Source: an uncultured Clostridia bacterium
Lineage (GTDB): Bacteria; Bacillota; Clostridia; TANB77; UBA1234
Reading direction: 5' to 3'
Assembly: GCA_934132775.1 (NCBI GenBank)
Contig: CAKPAA010000004.1
Span: forward strand, 40,960-104,959
DNA length: 64,000 nt
A model generated the notes under the pieces. That model ran no database searches. It saw only the letters and a program-made list of their open reading frames with translations, and had not been told where the DNA came from. Position 1 is the stretch's first letter; the number at the start of each line of letters is the position of its first letter. A program made the translations under genes and the position numbers. This document shows, in pieces, positions 44,519-55,400 of this stretch.

Positions 44519-44585
44519 AAAGCCACACTTTGAATTTATAACGAGATTTTAAAGTTATAAGTTCAAAATGTGGTTATTTTTTAAT
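44519..44585. terminator. Bidirectional long-stem terminator
   Basis: CCACACTTTGAATTTATAAC pairs with the arm GTTATAAGTTCAAAATGTGG (two mismatches), with A-rich and T-rich flanks. It serves the XRE gene and pdp, which converge. Confidence 0.85.
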
Positions 44586-44589
44586 TATC

Positions 44590-45894
44590 TTATTCAATTA
44601 TATCGAGTATTTCCTTCAACTTTTCAACAGACTCTTTTGAATACTCAAATGAGTTTCTAAGTTTTTCCACCTGCATAAGGCCCTGGGTCTCATCATTTGC
44701 ATATATGTATAGTAACGGTTCTCCAATTTTTACAGGATCTCCAACTTTCTTGCACATCTCTATTCCAACAAAGTAATCTATAGTATCATCTTTCTTGTGT
44801 CTTCCGCCACCTAAATCAACAACAGCTTGTCCAATATTTTTAGCTTCAATTCGAGATATATACCCATCTTCAAGAGAATTTACTGGAATCTTAAACTTAG
44901 CTTTCATAAACTGTTCTGTATCATCCACAACGCTTACGTCGCCCCATTGTCTTGAAATTAGCTGTTTAAATTTTTCTAAACCTTCACCAGAGTCAATTTT
45001 ACTTTGAATTAACTTTATATTATTGACAATATTATCATCAACTCCTGCTAATTTCAACATGTACGCACCTAAAACGCAACATACTTCAACTACATCTTTC
45101 TCGCCGTTTCCTCTCAACGTGTTTATAGCTTCCATAGTTTCAAGTGCATTACCACAATATCTGCCAAGTGGCTGATTCATATTTGTAATAACAGCAACTG
45201 TCTCTTTACCTGCATTCTTTCCTATTTTAACCATCGTATTTGCCAAAATTCTTGCTCTTACTTCACTATCCATAAAAGCGCCACTTCCGCAAGTAACTTC
45301 TAGCAAAATTTTATCACTTCCAGCTGCAATTTTTTTACTCATTATACTTGATGCAATAAGCGGAATACTCTCAACTGTTCCGGTAACATCTCGAAGGGCA
45401 TACAATTTTTTATCGGCTATAGCTATCTTTTCTGACTGTCCCATAAGAGCGATTCCAATTTTCTTAACATTTCTAATAAACTCATCCATTCCTATATCTG
45501 TTCTAAAATTAGGAATTGAATCCAGTTTATCAATAGTTCCCTGAGTGTATCCAAGACCTCTCCCCGACATTTTAGCAACCGGCACCCCACAAGCAGCAAC
45601 CAACGGCATAACAATCATAGTTACTTTATCCCCTATTCCACCGGTACTATGTTTATCAACCTTAATCCCTGGAATCTCGGACAAATCCACAATTTCTCCT
45701 GAATGAGCCATCGCCATAGTCAAATTATAAATTTCTCTTTCAGACATTCCATTCAAATATATTGCCATAAGCAAACTTGAAGCTTGATAGTCAGGCACGT
45801 CACCATTAGAATAACCTTTAATAAAAAAATCTATTTCCTCCTTAGAAAGCTCTTTTTGATCTCTTTTCTTCTTAATTATTTCATTTATATTCAA
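44590..45894 (-). CDS. pdp: Pyrimidine-nucleoside phosphorylase
   Basis: 434 aa, full length. MNINEIIKKKRDQKELSKEEIDFFI, KVDKHSTGGIGDKVTM and MSGRGLGYTQGTIDKLDSIPNF are the thymidine/pyrimidine nucleoside phosphorylase signature. Cleaves uridine, thymidine or deoxyuridine with phosphate for salvage in the cytosol. GAGGG site before the ATG; comEA is 12 nt upstream in the same direction, so the two are co-transcribed. Confidence 0.95.
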   Translation of the reverse strand: MNINEIIKKKRDQKELSKEEIDFFIKGYSNGDVPDYQASSLLMAIYLNGMSEREIYNLTMAMAHSGEIVDLSEIPGIKVDKHSTGGIGDKVTMIVMPLVAACGVPVAKMSGRGLGYTQGTIDKLDSIPNFRTDIGMDEFIRNVKKIGIALMGQSEKIAIADKKLYALRDVTGTVESIPLIASSIMSKKIAAGSDKILLEVTCGSGAFMDSEVRARILANTMVKIGKNAGKETVAVITNMNQPLGRYCGNALETMEAINTLRGNGEKDVVEVCCVLGAYMLKLAGVDDNIVNNIKLIQSKIDSGEGLEKFKQLISRQWGDVSVVDDTEQFMKAKFKIPVNSLEDGYISRIEAKNIGQAVVDLGGGRHKKDDTIDYFVGIEMCKKVGDPVKIGEPLLYIYANDETQGLMQVEKLRNSFEYSKESVEKLKEILDIIE

Positions 45895-45906
45895 AGAAAT
45901 CCCTCC

Positions 45907-46485
45907 TTACACAGTTATATCATCCTTTATTGAATCAAATTTACTTTGACCAATTCCACTAACATTCATAATTTCTTCAACTGTATTAAAATCCCCATTT
46001 TGATTTCTGTAATCCACTATTTTCTTAGCTGTGCTAGCACCAATCCCATTCAATGTTTGTAGTTCTGCCTCACTAGCCGTGTTAATGTTCACTAACCTCA
46101 CACCCGCTTGAACATTTGCACTATTGTCATTCACCTTATCTTCTTTATTTTCAATATATGGAACAATAATTTTTTGTTCATCTTTAACGATGCTTGCAAG
46201 ATTTATCTTAGACAAGTCAGCCGTTTCTAATGCTCCACCAACTTTCTGAATAACTTGGTACAATCTAGTGCCTTCTTCCACTTCAACAACTCCCGGTTTA
46301 TATACTGCTCCAACAACATACACAAAAAACAAGTTCTCAGTACTTGTTTCTTCCGCCTCTTGTATAATGCTTTCTACATTATCAGTATCAGTTTTTGACT
46401 CACTTCTCGAAACAAATAATCCAACAATAATCGCAAAAATAATAAATCCCCCCAATGCCAATGCATTTTTGAATTTATTATCCAT
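45907..46485 (-). CDS. comEA: ComEA-like DNA-binding protein
   Basis: 192 aa. Membrane anchor (ALALGGFIIFAIIVGLFV), an SLBB/soluble ligand domain (FFVYVVGAVYKPGVVEVEEGTRLYQVI...GGA) and a C-terminal helix-hairpin-helix pair (LVNINTASEAELQTLNGIGASTAKKIVDYR; ngigqsKFDSIKDDI). ComEA binds DNA outside the membrane during transformation uptake. The rest of a com operon is not nearby. Confidence 0.9.
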   Translation of the reverse strand: MDNKFKNALALGGFIIFAIIVGLFVSRSESKTDTDNVESIIQEAEETSTENLFFVYVVGAVYKPGVVEVEEGTRLYQVIQKVGGALETADLSKINLASIVKDEQKIIVPYIENKEDKVNDNSANVQAGVRLVNINTASEAELQTLNGIGASTAKKIVDYRNQNGDFNTVEEIMNVSGIGQSKFDSIKDDITV

Positions 46486-46750
46486 TTATGAACCTCCTTA
46501 TATCCATTATACACAATAAATCGTCATTTGCAAATTAACTTATTGACAAATTTCGACAAGTATAAACTAGATACGTCAAACAAAACTGAAAGCGCCTTTC
46601 AAAAATAGCAGAAATATAAAACTATTCAAATAAAAAATACACGAAAAATCACAAACTACTTAAACCCTTGTAACACCTAAAAGATCAGGCTTATAGACGT
46701 CAAATTTTCATATAAATATACCGTTAAGATTTCAAAAAAGAACAAAAATA

Positions 46751-46779
46751 TTGTCTTTTTCCTTCATTTTATATAAAAT
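46751..46779 (+). promoter_or_regulatory. Promoter of dacF
   Basis: TTGTCT, 17-nt spacer, TAAAAT; 24 nt before the ATG, with AAAGGAGG close to the start. The 250 nt before it hold no gene. Confidence 0.5.
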
Positions 46780-46802
46780 GTGTACGTATAAAGGAGGCAA
46801 AG

Positions 46803-48140
46803 ATGAAAAAAATCACCCTTTTAATATTACTTTTAATTTTCATCAACACAAGCGTATTTGCAACTAATGTTTCTACAGCAGAATTAGCAACTGCACCTCA
46901 CGCAGTTTTGATAGATATGGATTCTGGTAAAATACTTTATGAAAAAAATGGCTATACACCGACGTATCCAGCAAGTACCACAAAAATTTTAACAGCAATT
47001 CTGGTATTAGAAAATTGCGATTTAGATGAAAAAGTAACTGCAAGTTTCGAAGCAATAAATAGTGTATACGCAAACGGAACTACTGCGAGCATACAAGAAG
47101 GAGAAACGCACACAGTAAAAGACTTACTTTCAACAATGCTCATACATAGTGCAAATGACGCGGCATACATACTAGCCGAACACGTTGGAGGAACAACTGC
47201 CAGTTTTGCAAGTATGATGAATGCTAAGGCAAAAGAATTAGGGGCATTAAGCACAAGTTTTGTAAATCCAAACGGTCTACCAAATACCGAACATAAATGT
47301 TCTGCATACGATATGGCATTATTTGCAAAATATGCTATGAAAAACTTCCCAGTTTTTAGAGATATTGTAAAAACAGTAAATTACTCTTTACCAATAACAC
47401 CAGAATATGAAAAACTGTATTTTTCAGAATATCCAGATGCTCAAAAAGCTACTAGATATCTTTCAACAACAACAAATCATCTAATTAACCCTGCTCGCAC
47501 GACCTACTATTACAAATATGCAACAGGAATAAAAACTGGTTACACTGATGCAGCAGCCAATTGCATAGTTGCAAGTGCTGAAAAAGATGGTGTAGAATTA
47601 GCTCTTGTAATATTCGGAGCAAGTGGCTGGGGGAACTTACACGACGATGCTGTAAATCTATTTGAATATGGCTTTTCAAAACTAAAATCTGAAACGTTAG
47701 TATCAGCAGGAAATATTATTGAAACAGTAACGATAAAAAATGCAAATTCAGATGATAATACTTTAAATGTTGTAGTAGCTGATAATTTAAATGCAACCGT
47801 TTCTGTAACAGATTTTGTTGAAGCGTTTTCACCATCAATAGTATTAAAGGAAGATTTAAAAGCACCTATCAAATCTGGCGACGTTGTTGGAACAATCACA
47901 TATGACATTTATAATCAAACATATACATCAAATCTATTAGCAGGTAACTCAATAGATGCAAAAATATCCGTGGCAACAGTAGCAACAAACGTCTTCGGAA
48001 TAATAATTAAAATAATACTATGGGCAGTCGGAATCATAATCTTCTCATTTGTTGCATTAGTATTTTTAAGAGCTTATATAATAACAAAAAATCAAAAAAG
48101 AAATAGAAGAAGACGTATATACAATTCAAGATTTAGATAA
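46803..48140 (+). CDS. dacF: D-alanyl-D-alanine carboxypeptidase (PBP5/DacF type)
   Basis: 445 aa. Cleaved signal peptide (MKKITLLILLLIFINTSVFA), then peptidase S11 motifs: YPASTTKILTA (SxxK), HSANDAAYILAE (SxN) and GIKTGYTDAAANC (KTG). A C-terminal beta domain (about 300-390) and a membrane anchor with basic tail (ITKNQKRNRRRRIYNSRFR) follow. Trims pentapeptide stems of peptidoglycan. Sporulation role as for DacF is possible since cotJ genes follow, but they have a separate terminator. Confidence 0.93.
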   Translation: MKKITLLILLLIFINTSVFATNVSTAELATAPHAVLIDMDSGKILYEKNGYTPTYPASTTKILTAILVLENCDLDEKVTASFEAINSVYANGTTASIQEGETHTVKDLLSTMLIHSANDAAYILAEHVGGTTASFASMMNAKAKELGALSTSFVNPNGLPNTEHKCSAYDMALFAKYAMKNFPVFRDIVKTVNYSLPITPEYEKLYFSEYPDAQKATRYLSTTTNHLINPARTTYYYKYATGIKTGYTDAAANCIVASAEKDGVELALVIFGASGWGNLHDDAVNLFEYGFSKLKSETLVSAGNIIETVTIKNANSDDNTLNVVVADNLNATVSVTDFVEAFSPSIVLKEDLKAPIKSGDVVGTITYDIYNQTYTSNLLAGNSIDAKISVATVATNVFGIIIKIILWAVGIIIFSFVALVFLRAYIITKNQKRNRRRRIYNSRFR

Positions 48141-48192
48141 CTACTATTGTAATTTGAGACTATAAAAAGTAATAAAATAAATATAACTAAAG

Positions 48193-48236
48193 TACGAAAG
48201 GAATACCACTGAATTTCATCAGAGTATTCCTTTTAT
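48193..48236 (+). terminator. Terminator of dacF
   Basis: AAAGGAATAC...GTATTCCTTT with an inner CTGA/TCAG pair and following TTTATCTTTC. Confidence 0.8.
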
Positions 48237-48331
48237 CTTTCTAAAATTAAAGATTTTCTGTCAAATTTCGACACAGTAAAATAGCTATTTGCATAAATTG
48301 TACTATATCATAAAATTTAGGAGGTATTTTT

Positions 48332-48622
48332 ATGTATATGCGAAATAGTAGAGCGAACAGCAGACGCAGAAATTGCAACTGCTGTCCAAAAAATTGTGGA
48401 GAATTGCCAGAAATGCCAATAAATCCTATGCTTGCCAATGCATACGTTCCATATCAATATATAGATAAAACTTTTTGTCCATTAGAATCATTAGAACACG
48501 GAACAACATTTCCAGAACTAGTAAGTCCATACTCAAAAAATCAGTCACAATGTATTATTCAATATTTATCTCAAACAGAAACTTGTGAGGAGGTTGATAA
48601 TAATGACAGAACAAGAATGTAA
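48332..48622 (+). CDS. cotJA: Spore coat-associated protein CotJA
   Basis: 96 aa; TAGGAGG 7 nt before the ATG. Arg/Cys-rich N-terminus (NSRRRNCNCCPKNCG), then the CotJA core MLANAYVPYQYIDKTFCPLESLEHGTTFPELVSPY. First gene of the cotJ operon; upstream GCATAA (48290) and CATAAAAT (48308) are weakly like a SigE-type promoter, but spacing is short. Ends inside cotJB (20-nt overlap). Confidence 0.9.
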   Translation: MYMRNSRANSRRRNCNCCPKNCGELPEMPINPMLANAYVPYQYIDKTFCPLESLEHGTTFPELVSPYSKNQSQCIIQYLSQTETCEEVDNNDRTRM

Positions 48623-48854
48623 ATTAAAAGACTTGATGGCATTAGATTTCAAGCTATATGATCTACAACTATATTTAAACACGCATCCATTTGACAAAGA
48701 TGCCTTAGCATTATATCAAGACACTGCTGATGAAGCAGAAATGGCAAGGACCGAATATGAAGAACTATATGGTCCATTAAAGGCTATAAATGCAGCAACA
48801 GACTGCGAATGGCTATGGATAAAAAATCCTTGGCCTTGGGAAAGGATGGTGTAA
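48603..48854 (+). CDS. cotJB: Spore coat protein CotJB
   Basis: 83 aa from ATG at 48603 (GAGGAGGT 8 nt upstream). KLKDLMALDFKLYDLQLYLNTHPFDKDALALYQ and YGPLKAINAATDCEWLWIKNPWPWERM are diagnostic for CotJB. Translationally coupled to cotJA and separated from cotJC by 3 nt. Confidence 0.93.
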   Translation: MTEQECKLKDLMALDFKLYDLQLYLNTHPFDKDALALYQDTADEAEMARTEYEELYGPLKAINAATDCEWLWIKNPWPWERMV

Positions 48855-48857
48855 ACT

Positions 48858-49568
48858 ATGTGGGGATACGATAAAAAACTACAATATCCAGTAAATATAA
48901 AAAATCCAAATCCACAAATGGCAAAATTCATAATAAGCCAATATGGTGGGCCAGATGGCGAGTTAGGAGCTTCTTTAAGATATTTAAGTCAAAGATTCAG
49001 TATGCCGACAGAAATCACAAAAGCAACTCTAAATGATATTGGAACTGAGGAGCTAGGACATCTCGAAATGGTTGGTACTCTTGTAAGTCAGCTAACAAAA
49101 GGCGTTTGTCCAGAAGTTTTAAGACGAGAAGGTCTAGGAGATTATTATACTGATCACGGAATTTCAGTATATCCACAAAGTGCAGCAGGAATACCTTTCA
49201 GTGCCTCTGTACTAGCTGTAAAAGGCGACCCTATTACAGATCTTCACGAAGATATGGCAGCAGAGCAAAAAGCTAGAAGCACATATGAATACTTGATAGA
49301 TTTATCTGATGATCCTGATGTTACAAATGTTTTAAAGTTTTTAAGAGAAAGAGAAATAGTACACTTCCAAAGATTTGGCGAAGCATTACGAACAGTACAG
49401 GAAAAACTTGCACAAAAGAAATTCTATATGAACAAAACACATATGAATAATGTATTAGGTACAACAGATAATTCAAACAATTCAACTAGTATGAACAACA
49501 ATAACAATTGTAAATCTGCGTGTGATGCAAACCAAAGTAACAACAATTGTGGCTGCAAAAGCAAATGA
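48858..49568 (+). CDS. cotJC: Spore coat manganese catalase-like protein CotJC
   Basis: 236 aa. Mn-catalase four-helix bundle: GELGASLRYLSQRFSMP, DIGTEELGHLEMVGTLV (E-E-H ligands) and LHEDMAAEQKARSTYEYL, EIVHFQRFGEAL. The C-terminal 35 residues are an unusual Asn-rich tail with a Cys cluster (NNNNNCKSACDANQ...CGCKSK), likely for coat cross-linking. Peroxide removal or structure in the coat. Confidence 0.93.
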   Translation: MWGYDKKLQYPVNIKNPNPQMAKFIISQYGGPDGELGASLRYLSQRFSMPTEITKATLNDIGTEELGHLEMVGTLVSQLTKGVCPEVLRREGLGDYYTDHGISVYPQSAAGIPFSASVLAVKGDPITDLHEDMAAEQKARSTYEYLIDLSDDPDVTNVLKFLREREIVHFQRFGEALRTVQEKLAQKKFYMNKTHMNNVLGTTDNSNNSTSMNNNNNCKSACDANQSNNNCGCKSK

Positions 49569-49731
49569 CAAGGGGCTTTAATAGTCCCTTTGTTCTTTAT
49601 ATTTATTGTTAAAAAATTTTTATATTTTATTCTGTAATGCTTTTATTTTTTGACAACTTTTTGACAACTTTCTAGTGCCGTTTTCAATTATTTTTGCCGT
49701 TTTTGGTATCTCAAATTGAACCTTAAAAGCA

Positions 49732-49773
49732 AAAAAAATAAAACCTAGTAACCGTTGAGACTACTAGGTTTTA
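49732..49773. terminator. Bidirectional hairpin terminator
   Basis: AAACCTAGTA, 11-nt loop, TACTAGGTTT with A-run before and T-run after. Near the cotJC stop a weaker AAGGGGC/GTCCCTT hairpin (49569-49593) also occurs. Confidence 0.7.
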
Positions 49774-49786
49774 TTCATATTTGTTA

Positions 49787-49917
49787 TGGTGAGCCTGGAG
49801 GGATTCGCCATCCGCTTCGCGTATTAGACTTCGCTTGCAAGCAAGCTCTGTCAACTCTCTAAAAAAGCTCCACAGGAGCTTTTTCTTTACGCTCGTTGCC
49901 CTCTCGGGTTCGAATCG
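49787..49917. repeat. tRNA-Arg 3'-end duplicate with hairpin insert
   Basis: Bases 49787-49807 are identical to 49971-49991, i.e. the CCA end, acceptor strand and start of the T arm of the adjacent minus-strand tRNA-Arg. They are followed by a GC-rich insert with palindromes (GCTTGCAAGC; AAAAAGCTCC/GGAGCTTTTT at about 49861-49884) and end in GGGTTCGAATC, a second T-loop-like motif. It looks like a tRNA-derived repeat or attachment-site remnant. Not a functional tRNA. Confidence 0.6.
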
Positions 49918-49970
49918 TTTTCGTTTCAAACATAAAAAAAAGACACTACATTATCTTAATGCAGTGCCGT

Positions 49971-50047
<77 letters not shown>

Positions 50048-50218
50048 AGGTGCTCACAACACTTAGTATATTAGCACACCTTATCCCTTTTTGTCAACAA
50101 AATTAGAACATTTTTTTCATTTTTTGTCGCTACCAAACTAATATACTTTAAATAACTATCGTTAAATTCACCATTTCTCGTACCTTTAAATCATTATTGT
50201 TAGTATAAAAATTCAAAT

Positions 50219-52348
50219 TTATTTTTCACTGACTCTTGTTACAATTACTGTCATATCATCTCTTGCAATTCCAAAATTACTATCTAATGCCTCTTGTAAA
50301 ATTATATCAGCAAGCCTTTGAGCACTTGTATTTTTTACTGCCGAAATAACTTCCATTAGGGCTTGTTCATTTTTTTCTGGTTGTGCATCAATAACTCCAT
50401 CTGTAACCATCACAACCACATTTCCACTCTTTAATATTTTTTCTCTTGTCTCAATATTTATCTCTCCTAGTATTCCCGCTGGTAAACTATTCGACTCAAT
50501 AGTTACAATTCCATTGTTTGTTCTTATAAGTGTTGGGCAAGCTCCAATTTTTATAAAATTTGCAAGTCCATTTTCGGGATTAAATATCATTGCATCTATT
50601 GTCGCAAAGTTGTCTTCTTGTTTACTTACTAACAAATATGAATTTATTAATTTCACTGCTCGTTCTTCTTCAAAGCCAGTATTTAATAAGCTTTCCAAGT
50701 TTATTACAACTTTCTTGCTGTTTCTAGCAGCTTCATCACCTGTTCCCATTCCATCGCTCAATGCAATAAGTATCTTTCCATCTTTTAATTTAATTCTTGT
50801 GCTACTGTCTCCCGAAATTGTATTCCCATTTTTCTTTGCTTTCGCAATACCAAATTCTAATCTATATGGTCCGCTTTTCTCTTCTTCTATCAAGGTAGCA
50901 GACGTTTTAATTTCAGCTTTTACTTTATCTAGTTCTTTTGAAACTTCTTTTAATTGCATCGACACTTGGCTCCTCTGCTCACTAACTTTTGCCTGCCAGT
51001 CTTTATTTACCTTATACAATTCATATGATAAATTTAAACCCTCTGTAAGAAGTTCTTTGTGCTCACAACAAGAAACTGTCAAATCCAAAGCTGTAACCTC
51101 ACCCTTTATTTGCAATTTTTCGATAGCATTAAAAGTCATTTCATACATCTTATGATAATTATTTTTCCAGCATTTTTCGTAGTTTTCACATCTTCTGCAC
51201 GTATTTTCATTTAACGTTTTTATAAAGCTTCCAATTTCGTCTGTGGTAACTCTTTCATTATTTCCTTTAACGACATTATCTGCTATACCACTTATAACAT
51301 CTGAAACAGCACCAAGTTTATATATCGTGCTCTCTTCTATTAAACCTGTCTGGCATTCGCCCGGAAGTGACGTATTATAATCAAACAAATCATCAATAAC
51401 AATAAGCACCTTCTTTGGAATAATAAACAATGCAACAGAAGCAACAACTATTTCTTTTATTCCTATAATAACTTCTGTTGAACCATTAGAATAAAAAGCA
51501 AGCACAATATTTCCAAGTATAAAGCCAATAGCAGCTCCAACCTTTCCAAATCTAGCAAGCACCCCTGCTAAAAGTCCACAGAATGCGTATGTTGCAACAG
51601 TTGCAACCGAACCAACACCCATAAGTCCAAGCACAAGTGACACCGAAAGCCCCGTTGCAGCACCAATTGCAGCTCCCCTTTTCCAGCCTAATATCATTAC
51701 CATTAGTATGCTTGTTACGCCTCTTAATGTAATACCTAAAACGCCAATATCTCCAAAACCGCATACTAAAACTGCAAGTAGCACTCCTGATGCAATCAAA
51801 CTTTCTGCCGAATAAATTTTAGGTTTAGCATAGCTATATATTACAGGCAAGCCCTCAGAAAAAATCAGATAAAACACACCTGTAACGATAGTTGTGTAGA
51901 TCGCCGTCAAAACATCATAAAGTAAAACACCATTTATTGATAAAGCCACAATTTCAGCCATTAAACTTGCAAACATAATTGCAGACGTATTTGCTATTTT
52001 GGTATCATTTAATTTTATAAAAGATTTGATTGCTACAAAAAGCACAGCAGCAACTAAAAATTTCAATAGTACCACACTTCCAAAGCAAATTTTTAATGTT
52101 ACAGCCATTATTGCAATAGGAATTGCAAGTGGTACATTTATGTATTTTATAGCACCTAAAATTGCCAAACTAAATGGTGCAATTCCAGACGTCATCTTGC
52201 AAGTTGACACCAATATACAAATTGCAAAAACTAATAAATTCTTAAAATTACCAATCAACGTATTAAACGTTAATTTATCTTTAATATTAAATTTTTCCTT
52301 TATATCACCCTTTACTGAGTTAAATAAATTTAAATTTTCCTTTAACAT
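50219..52348 (-). CDS. spoIIE: Stage II sporulation protein E (PP2C phosphatase)
   Basis: 709 aa from ATG at 52348 (AGGTG 6 nt upstream). About ten N-terminal membrane helices (from LLVFAICILVSTC to FIIPKKVLIVI), a central cysteine-containing linker (CRRCENYEKCWKNNYHKMYEMT), then the PP2C-type phosphatase domain: LSDGMGTGDEAARNSKK and VMVTDGVIDAQP with metal-binding aspartates. Dephosphorylates SpoIIAA at the asymmetric septum to activate SigF. Confidence 0.93.
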   Translation of the reverse strand: MLKENLNLFNSVKGDIKEKFNIKDKLTFNTLIGNFKNLLVFAICILVSTCKMTSGIAPFSLAILGAIKYINVPLAIPIAIMAVTLKICFGSVVLLKFLVAAVLFVAIKSFIKLNDTKIANTSAIMFASLMAEIVALSINGVLLYDVLTAIYTTIVTGVFYLIFSEGLPVIYSYAKPKIYSAESLIASGVLLAVLVCGFGDIGVLGITLRGVTSILMVMILGWKRGAAIGAATGLSVSLVLGLMGVGSVATVATYAFCGLLAGVLARFGKVGAAIGFILGNIVLAFYSNGSTEVIIGIKEIVVASVALFIIPKKVLIVIDDLFDYNTSLPGECQTGLIEESTIYKLGAVSDVISGIADNVVKGNNERVTTDEIGSFIKTLNENTCRRCENYEKCWKNNYHKMYEMTFNAIEKLQIKGEVTALDLTVSCCEHKELLTEGLNLSYELYKVNKDWQAKVSEQRSQVSMQLKEVSKELDKVKAEIKTSATLIEEEKSGPYRLEFGIAKAKKNGNTISGDSSTRIKLKDGKILIALSDGMGTGDEAARNSKKVVINLESLLNTGFEEERAVKLINSYLLVSKQEDNFATIDAMIFNPENGLANFIKIGACPTLIRTNNGIVTIESNSLPAGILGEINIETREKILKSGNVVVMVTDGVIDAQPEKNEQALMEVISAVKNTSAQRLADIILQEALDSNFGIARDDMTVIVTRVSEK

Positions 52349-52466
52349 TTGAAACACCTAACTAACACCTCTCAACTTTTTCATAAACTTGTACACATTA
52401 TAATTCATAAAAATAAAATTTAATGTCATATTGTAGCTTATATTCCGAAAAAGTTTTTACAAAAAA

Positions 52467-55400
52467 CTACAACTTCTGTGAAATTAACTTTGAAATACCG
52501 TGTTCTTGCATAGTAACTCCATACACCGTATTAGCAACCTCCATAGTTCCCTTTCTATGAGTGATTACTAAAAACTGCGTCTTTTCACTAAATTTCTTCA
52601 AAAACTCAGCATATCTATAAACATTAACATCATCCAAAGCAGCCTCAATTTCATCAAGCACACAAAATGGAGATGGACTAAGCTTTAAAATAGCAAATAA
52701 TAAAGCTATTGCAGTAAGTGCCCTTTCTCCACCCGAAAGGAGCATCATACTTTGAAGTTTCTTTCCTGGTGGCTGAGCCTCAATTTCAATTCCACATTCC
52801 AAAATATTGGTTTCGTCAGCAAGTTTCAAAGTTGCCATACCACCACCAAAAAGCTCACTAAACACGCTATTAAAGTTCTTGTTAATAAGATCAAATTGCT
52901 CTGCAAACTGAATTTTCATAAGTTTAGTCATATCTTCAATAATTTTATTTAGTGATCTTTCAGAATCTTCTAGATCCTGCTTTTGAGTACTTAAAAATTC
53001 ATATCTATCATTCAAAGCCTTAAACTCTTCAATAGCATTAACATTAACAGGACCTAAGCTTCTAATTTCACTCTTTAACTTTTCAACATCTCTTGCCGTA
53101 GAAGAAGTAACCTCAGCATAGTTACTTGCTGTGTTTGGTGTGGTTTCATACTCTTCCCACATTTTGTTTTGGATATTTTCGATATCAACTTCAAGTTTAT
53201 TCTTTTTAACATCTAATTTCGTATTTTGTTCCTTCAAAACATCAAGAGTTTTAAAACAATTATCGATATTCTCCTCAATTGCTAGAAGCTCTGCATTTTT
53301 ACTTTCTCTTTGCTCTTTTAAAGAAGAAACTTTCTTTTCAAACTCCTGAACAACATCACCAACAGAATCAATTGTTTCTTGGGCTTCAAGAATTTTTGAT
53401 TCAATTTCTGAGTTTTCTTTTAACAATGCTTCTCTCTCGTTTACCTTGCTATCAACATTTTTCATACAGTTGTTAATTTCTTGCTCAATCATTGCAACCA
53501 TTTCATCTATGGATGTCGAACTTTCATCAAATGAAGACACTGATATTCTCAAATCTACAATATCTGAATTTAAGTCATCAATTTCTTTCTGACCGTCACT
53601 ATTCTTATCAGTAAATTCTTTTATATTGACTTGAAGATTTTCATTTTCAACCTCTAAATTTTTGATAAGCTCATTTATACCAGCAAGACTCTCATTTTCA
53701 CTTTCTAACGTTTCAAGAAGTTTTTCTTTTTCGCCATTTAATAAAGCTATCTTACGCTTGTATCTATCAATATTATTATCAATTTCGCTCATTTTTTGAG
53801 TTTCTCTTGCATAATCAACACTAACTTGCTGTAAGTCTCTTTCAACAACAGCAAATTCATTTATAATATTTTCAGAACTTGTTTTATATTTTTCAAGAGC
53901 TTCAACAGCTTCTTCCTTTTTCTTTTTAAGTTCAGCAAGCTTAATTTCAAGTTCCTTTATTTCTCTTCCCCTACTTAAAAGACTAGTAGTTTTCTTTGCA
54001 ACACTACCTCCACTCATCTGTCCAGAAGAATTTATAACATCACCTTCCAAAGTAACGATTCTAAAAGAATACTTATACTTTTTAGCCAAATTCACTGCAT
54101 TTTCCATATTGTCTGTAATAACAGTTCTCCCAAGCAAGTTCTGGACAACGCCATCATACTTTTTATCATAAGATATAACCTCAGAAGCGATACCAAGAAA
54201 GCCATTATTTCCATTCACCTTTTGTGAAATTTTATCACCTTTAACAGCAGAAATAGGAAGAAAAGATGCTCTTCCCAAATTATTAGTTTTCAAAAATTCA
54301 ATAGCTCGTTTTGCTTCATCCTCTGTTTCTGTAATAATATTTTGAATAGTGGCACCCAAACACATTTCAATAGCAGTTTCAAACTTTGATGGCACCTCAA
54401 TTAAATTAGCTAGTGCACCGAAAATATTATTTCCAAAAACAGAATCTTTTTGACATTTAGACAAAACTTCTTTAACAGCCCTATTATAGCCCTCAAACTC
54501 ATTTTCAGTTTCCACTAAAAACTTATACCTAGAATTTGTTACACGAAGCTCATCATCAGCTTTCTTTATAACTTCATCATATTCGTTAAGTTTATCACTG
54601 TATTCAAGTTTATCCTTAGAAAGTTTTTCAATTTTCTCATTAAGCTTATTTTTCTTAGAAGTTACTTCCGAAAGCAAAATATTCTCATCTTCCTTATTCA
54701 TTCGCTCTTTATCAAGTTCGTGAATATTTTCTCTAAGTTCATTTTCAATCTGAGTTTTTCTTCTATTTCCTGCCTCAATATTAGCAGAAATATCCGATAA
54801 AACCTCCATTTTTTCAAACTTAACATCAAGATTACTCATAACCTTTGCTTTTAAATCTTCAATTTTCTTTTGTTCATTAGAAAAACTTTCTAATAATTTC
54901 TTTAAAGCCTCTTCTTTTTCGTTAAGCTCATCTTCAAATCTTTTTTTATCTGCAAACAATCTGCTCTTTTTATCGTTTCTGTCTTCTTTGTCCTTTTCAA
55001 GTTCAGCCTTTCTTTCATTAAGTTTTTCAATTTCATCTGCACTTAACTCATACTTAGCGTTATTATTTTGAATTCTCTCTCTGTACACACCAATATCCGC
55101 TTTTTGTTTTTCAACATTATTCTGTGCTTCAAATATATTAGCTTGATTTTCTTCAATTTCATTTAAAAGTTTTTCAGTAAGTTCTCTTAATTCATCTTTT
55201 TGCTTTTGAAAAAGTTCAATCTTATCATTTTCATCAGAAATCTGAGATACAATTTCATCAATTTGAGACACAATCTCTTCAAGTTTTTCTCTGCTTTGGA
55301 AAATATTGCTAATAAATAGTCCTATTTCCAAATACTTTAATTGCTCTCTAATATCCAAAAACTTTTTCGCTTTTTCAGATTGAGTTTCCAAAGGGCCAAG

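Noticed and set aside
49787..49917. Second tRNA gene next to tRNA-Arg
   Set aside because: Only the 3' end is present; there is no anticodon or D arm, so it is reported as a repeat.
50514..51155. 213-aa plus-strand frame within spoIIE
   Set aside because: Antisense shadow of the phosphatase domain of spoIIE.
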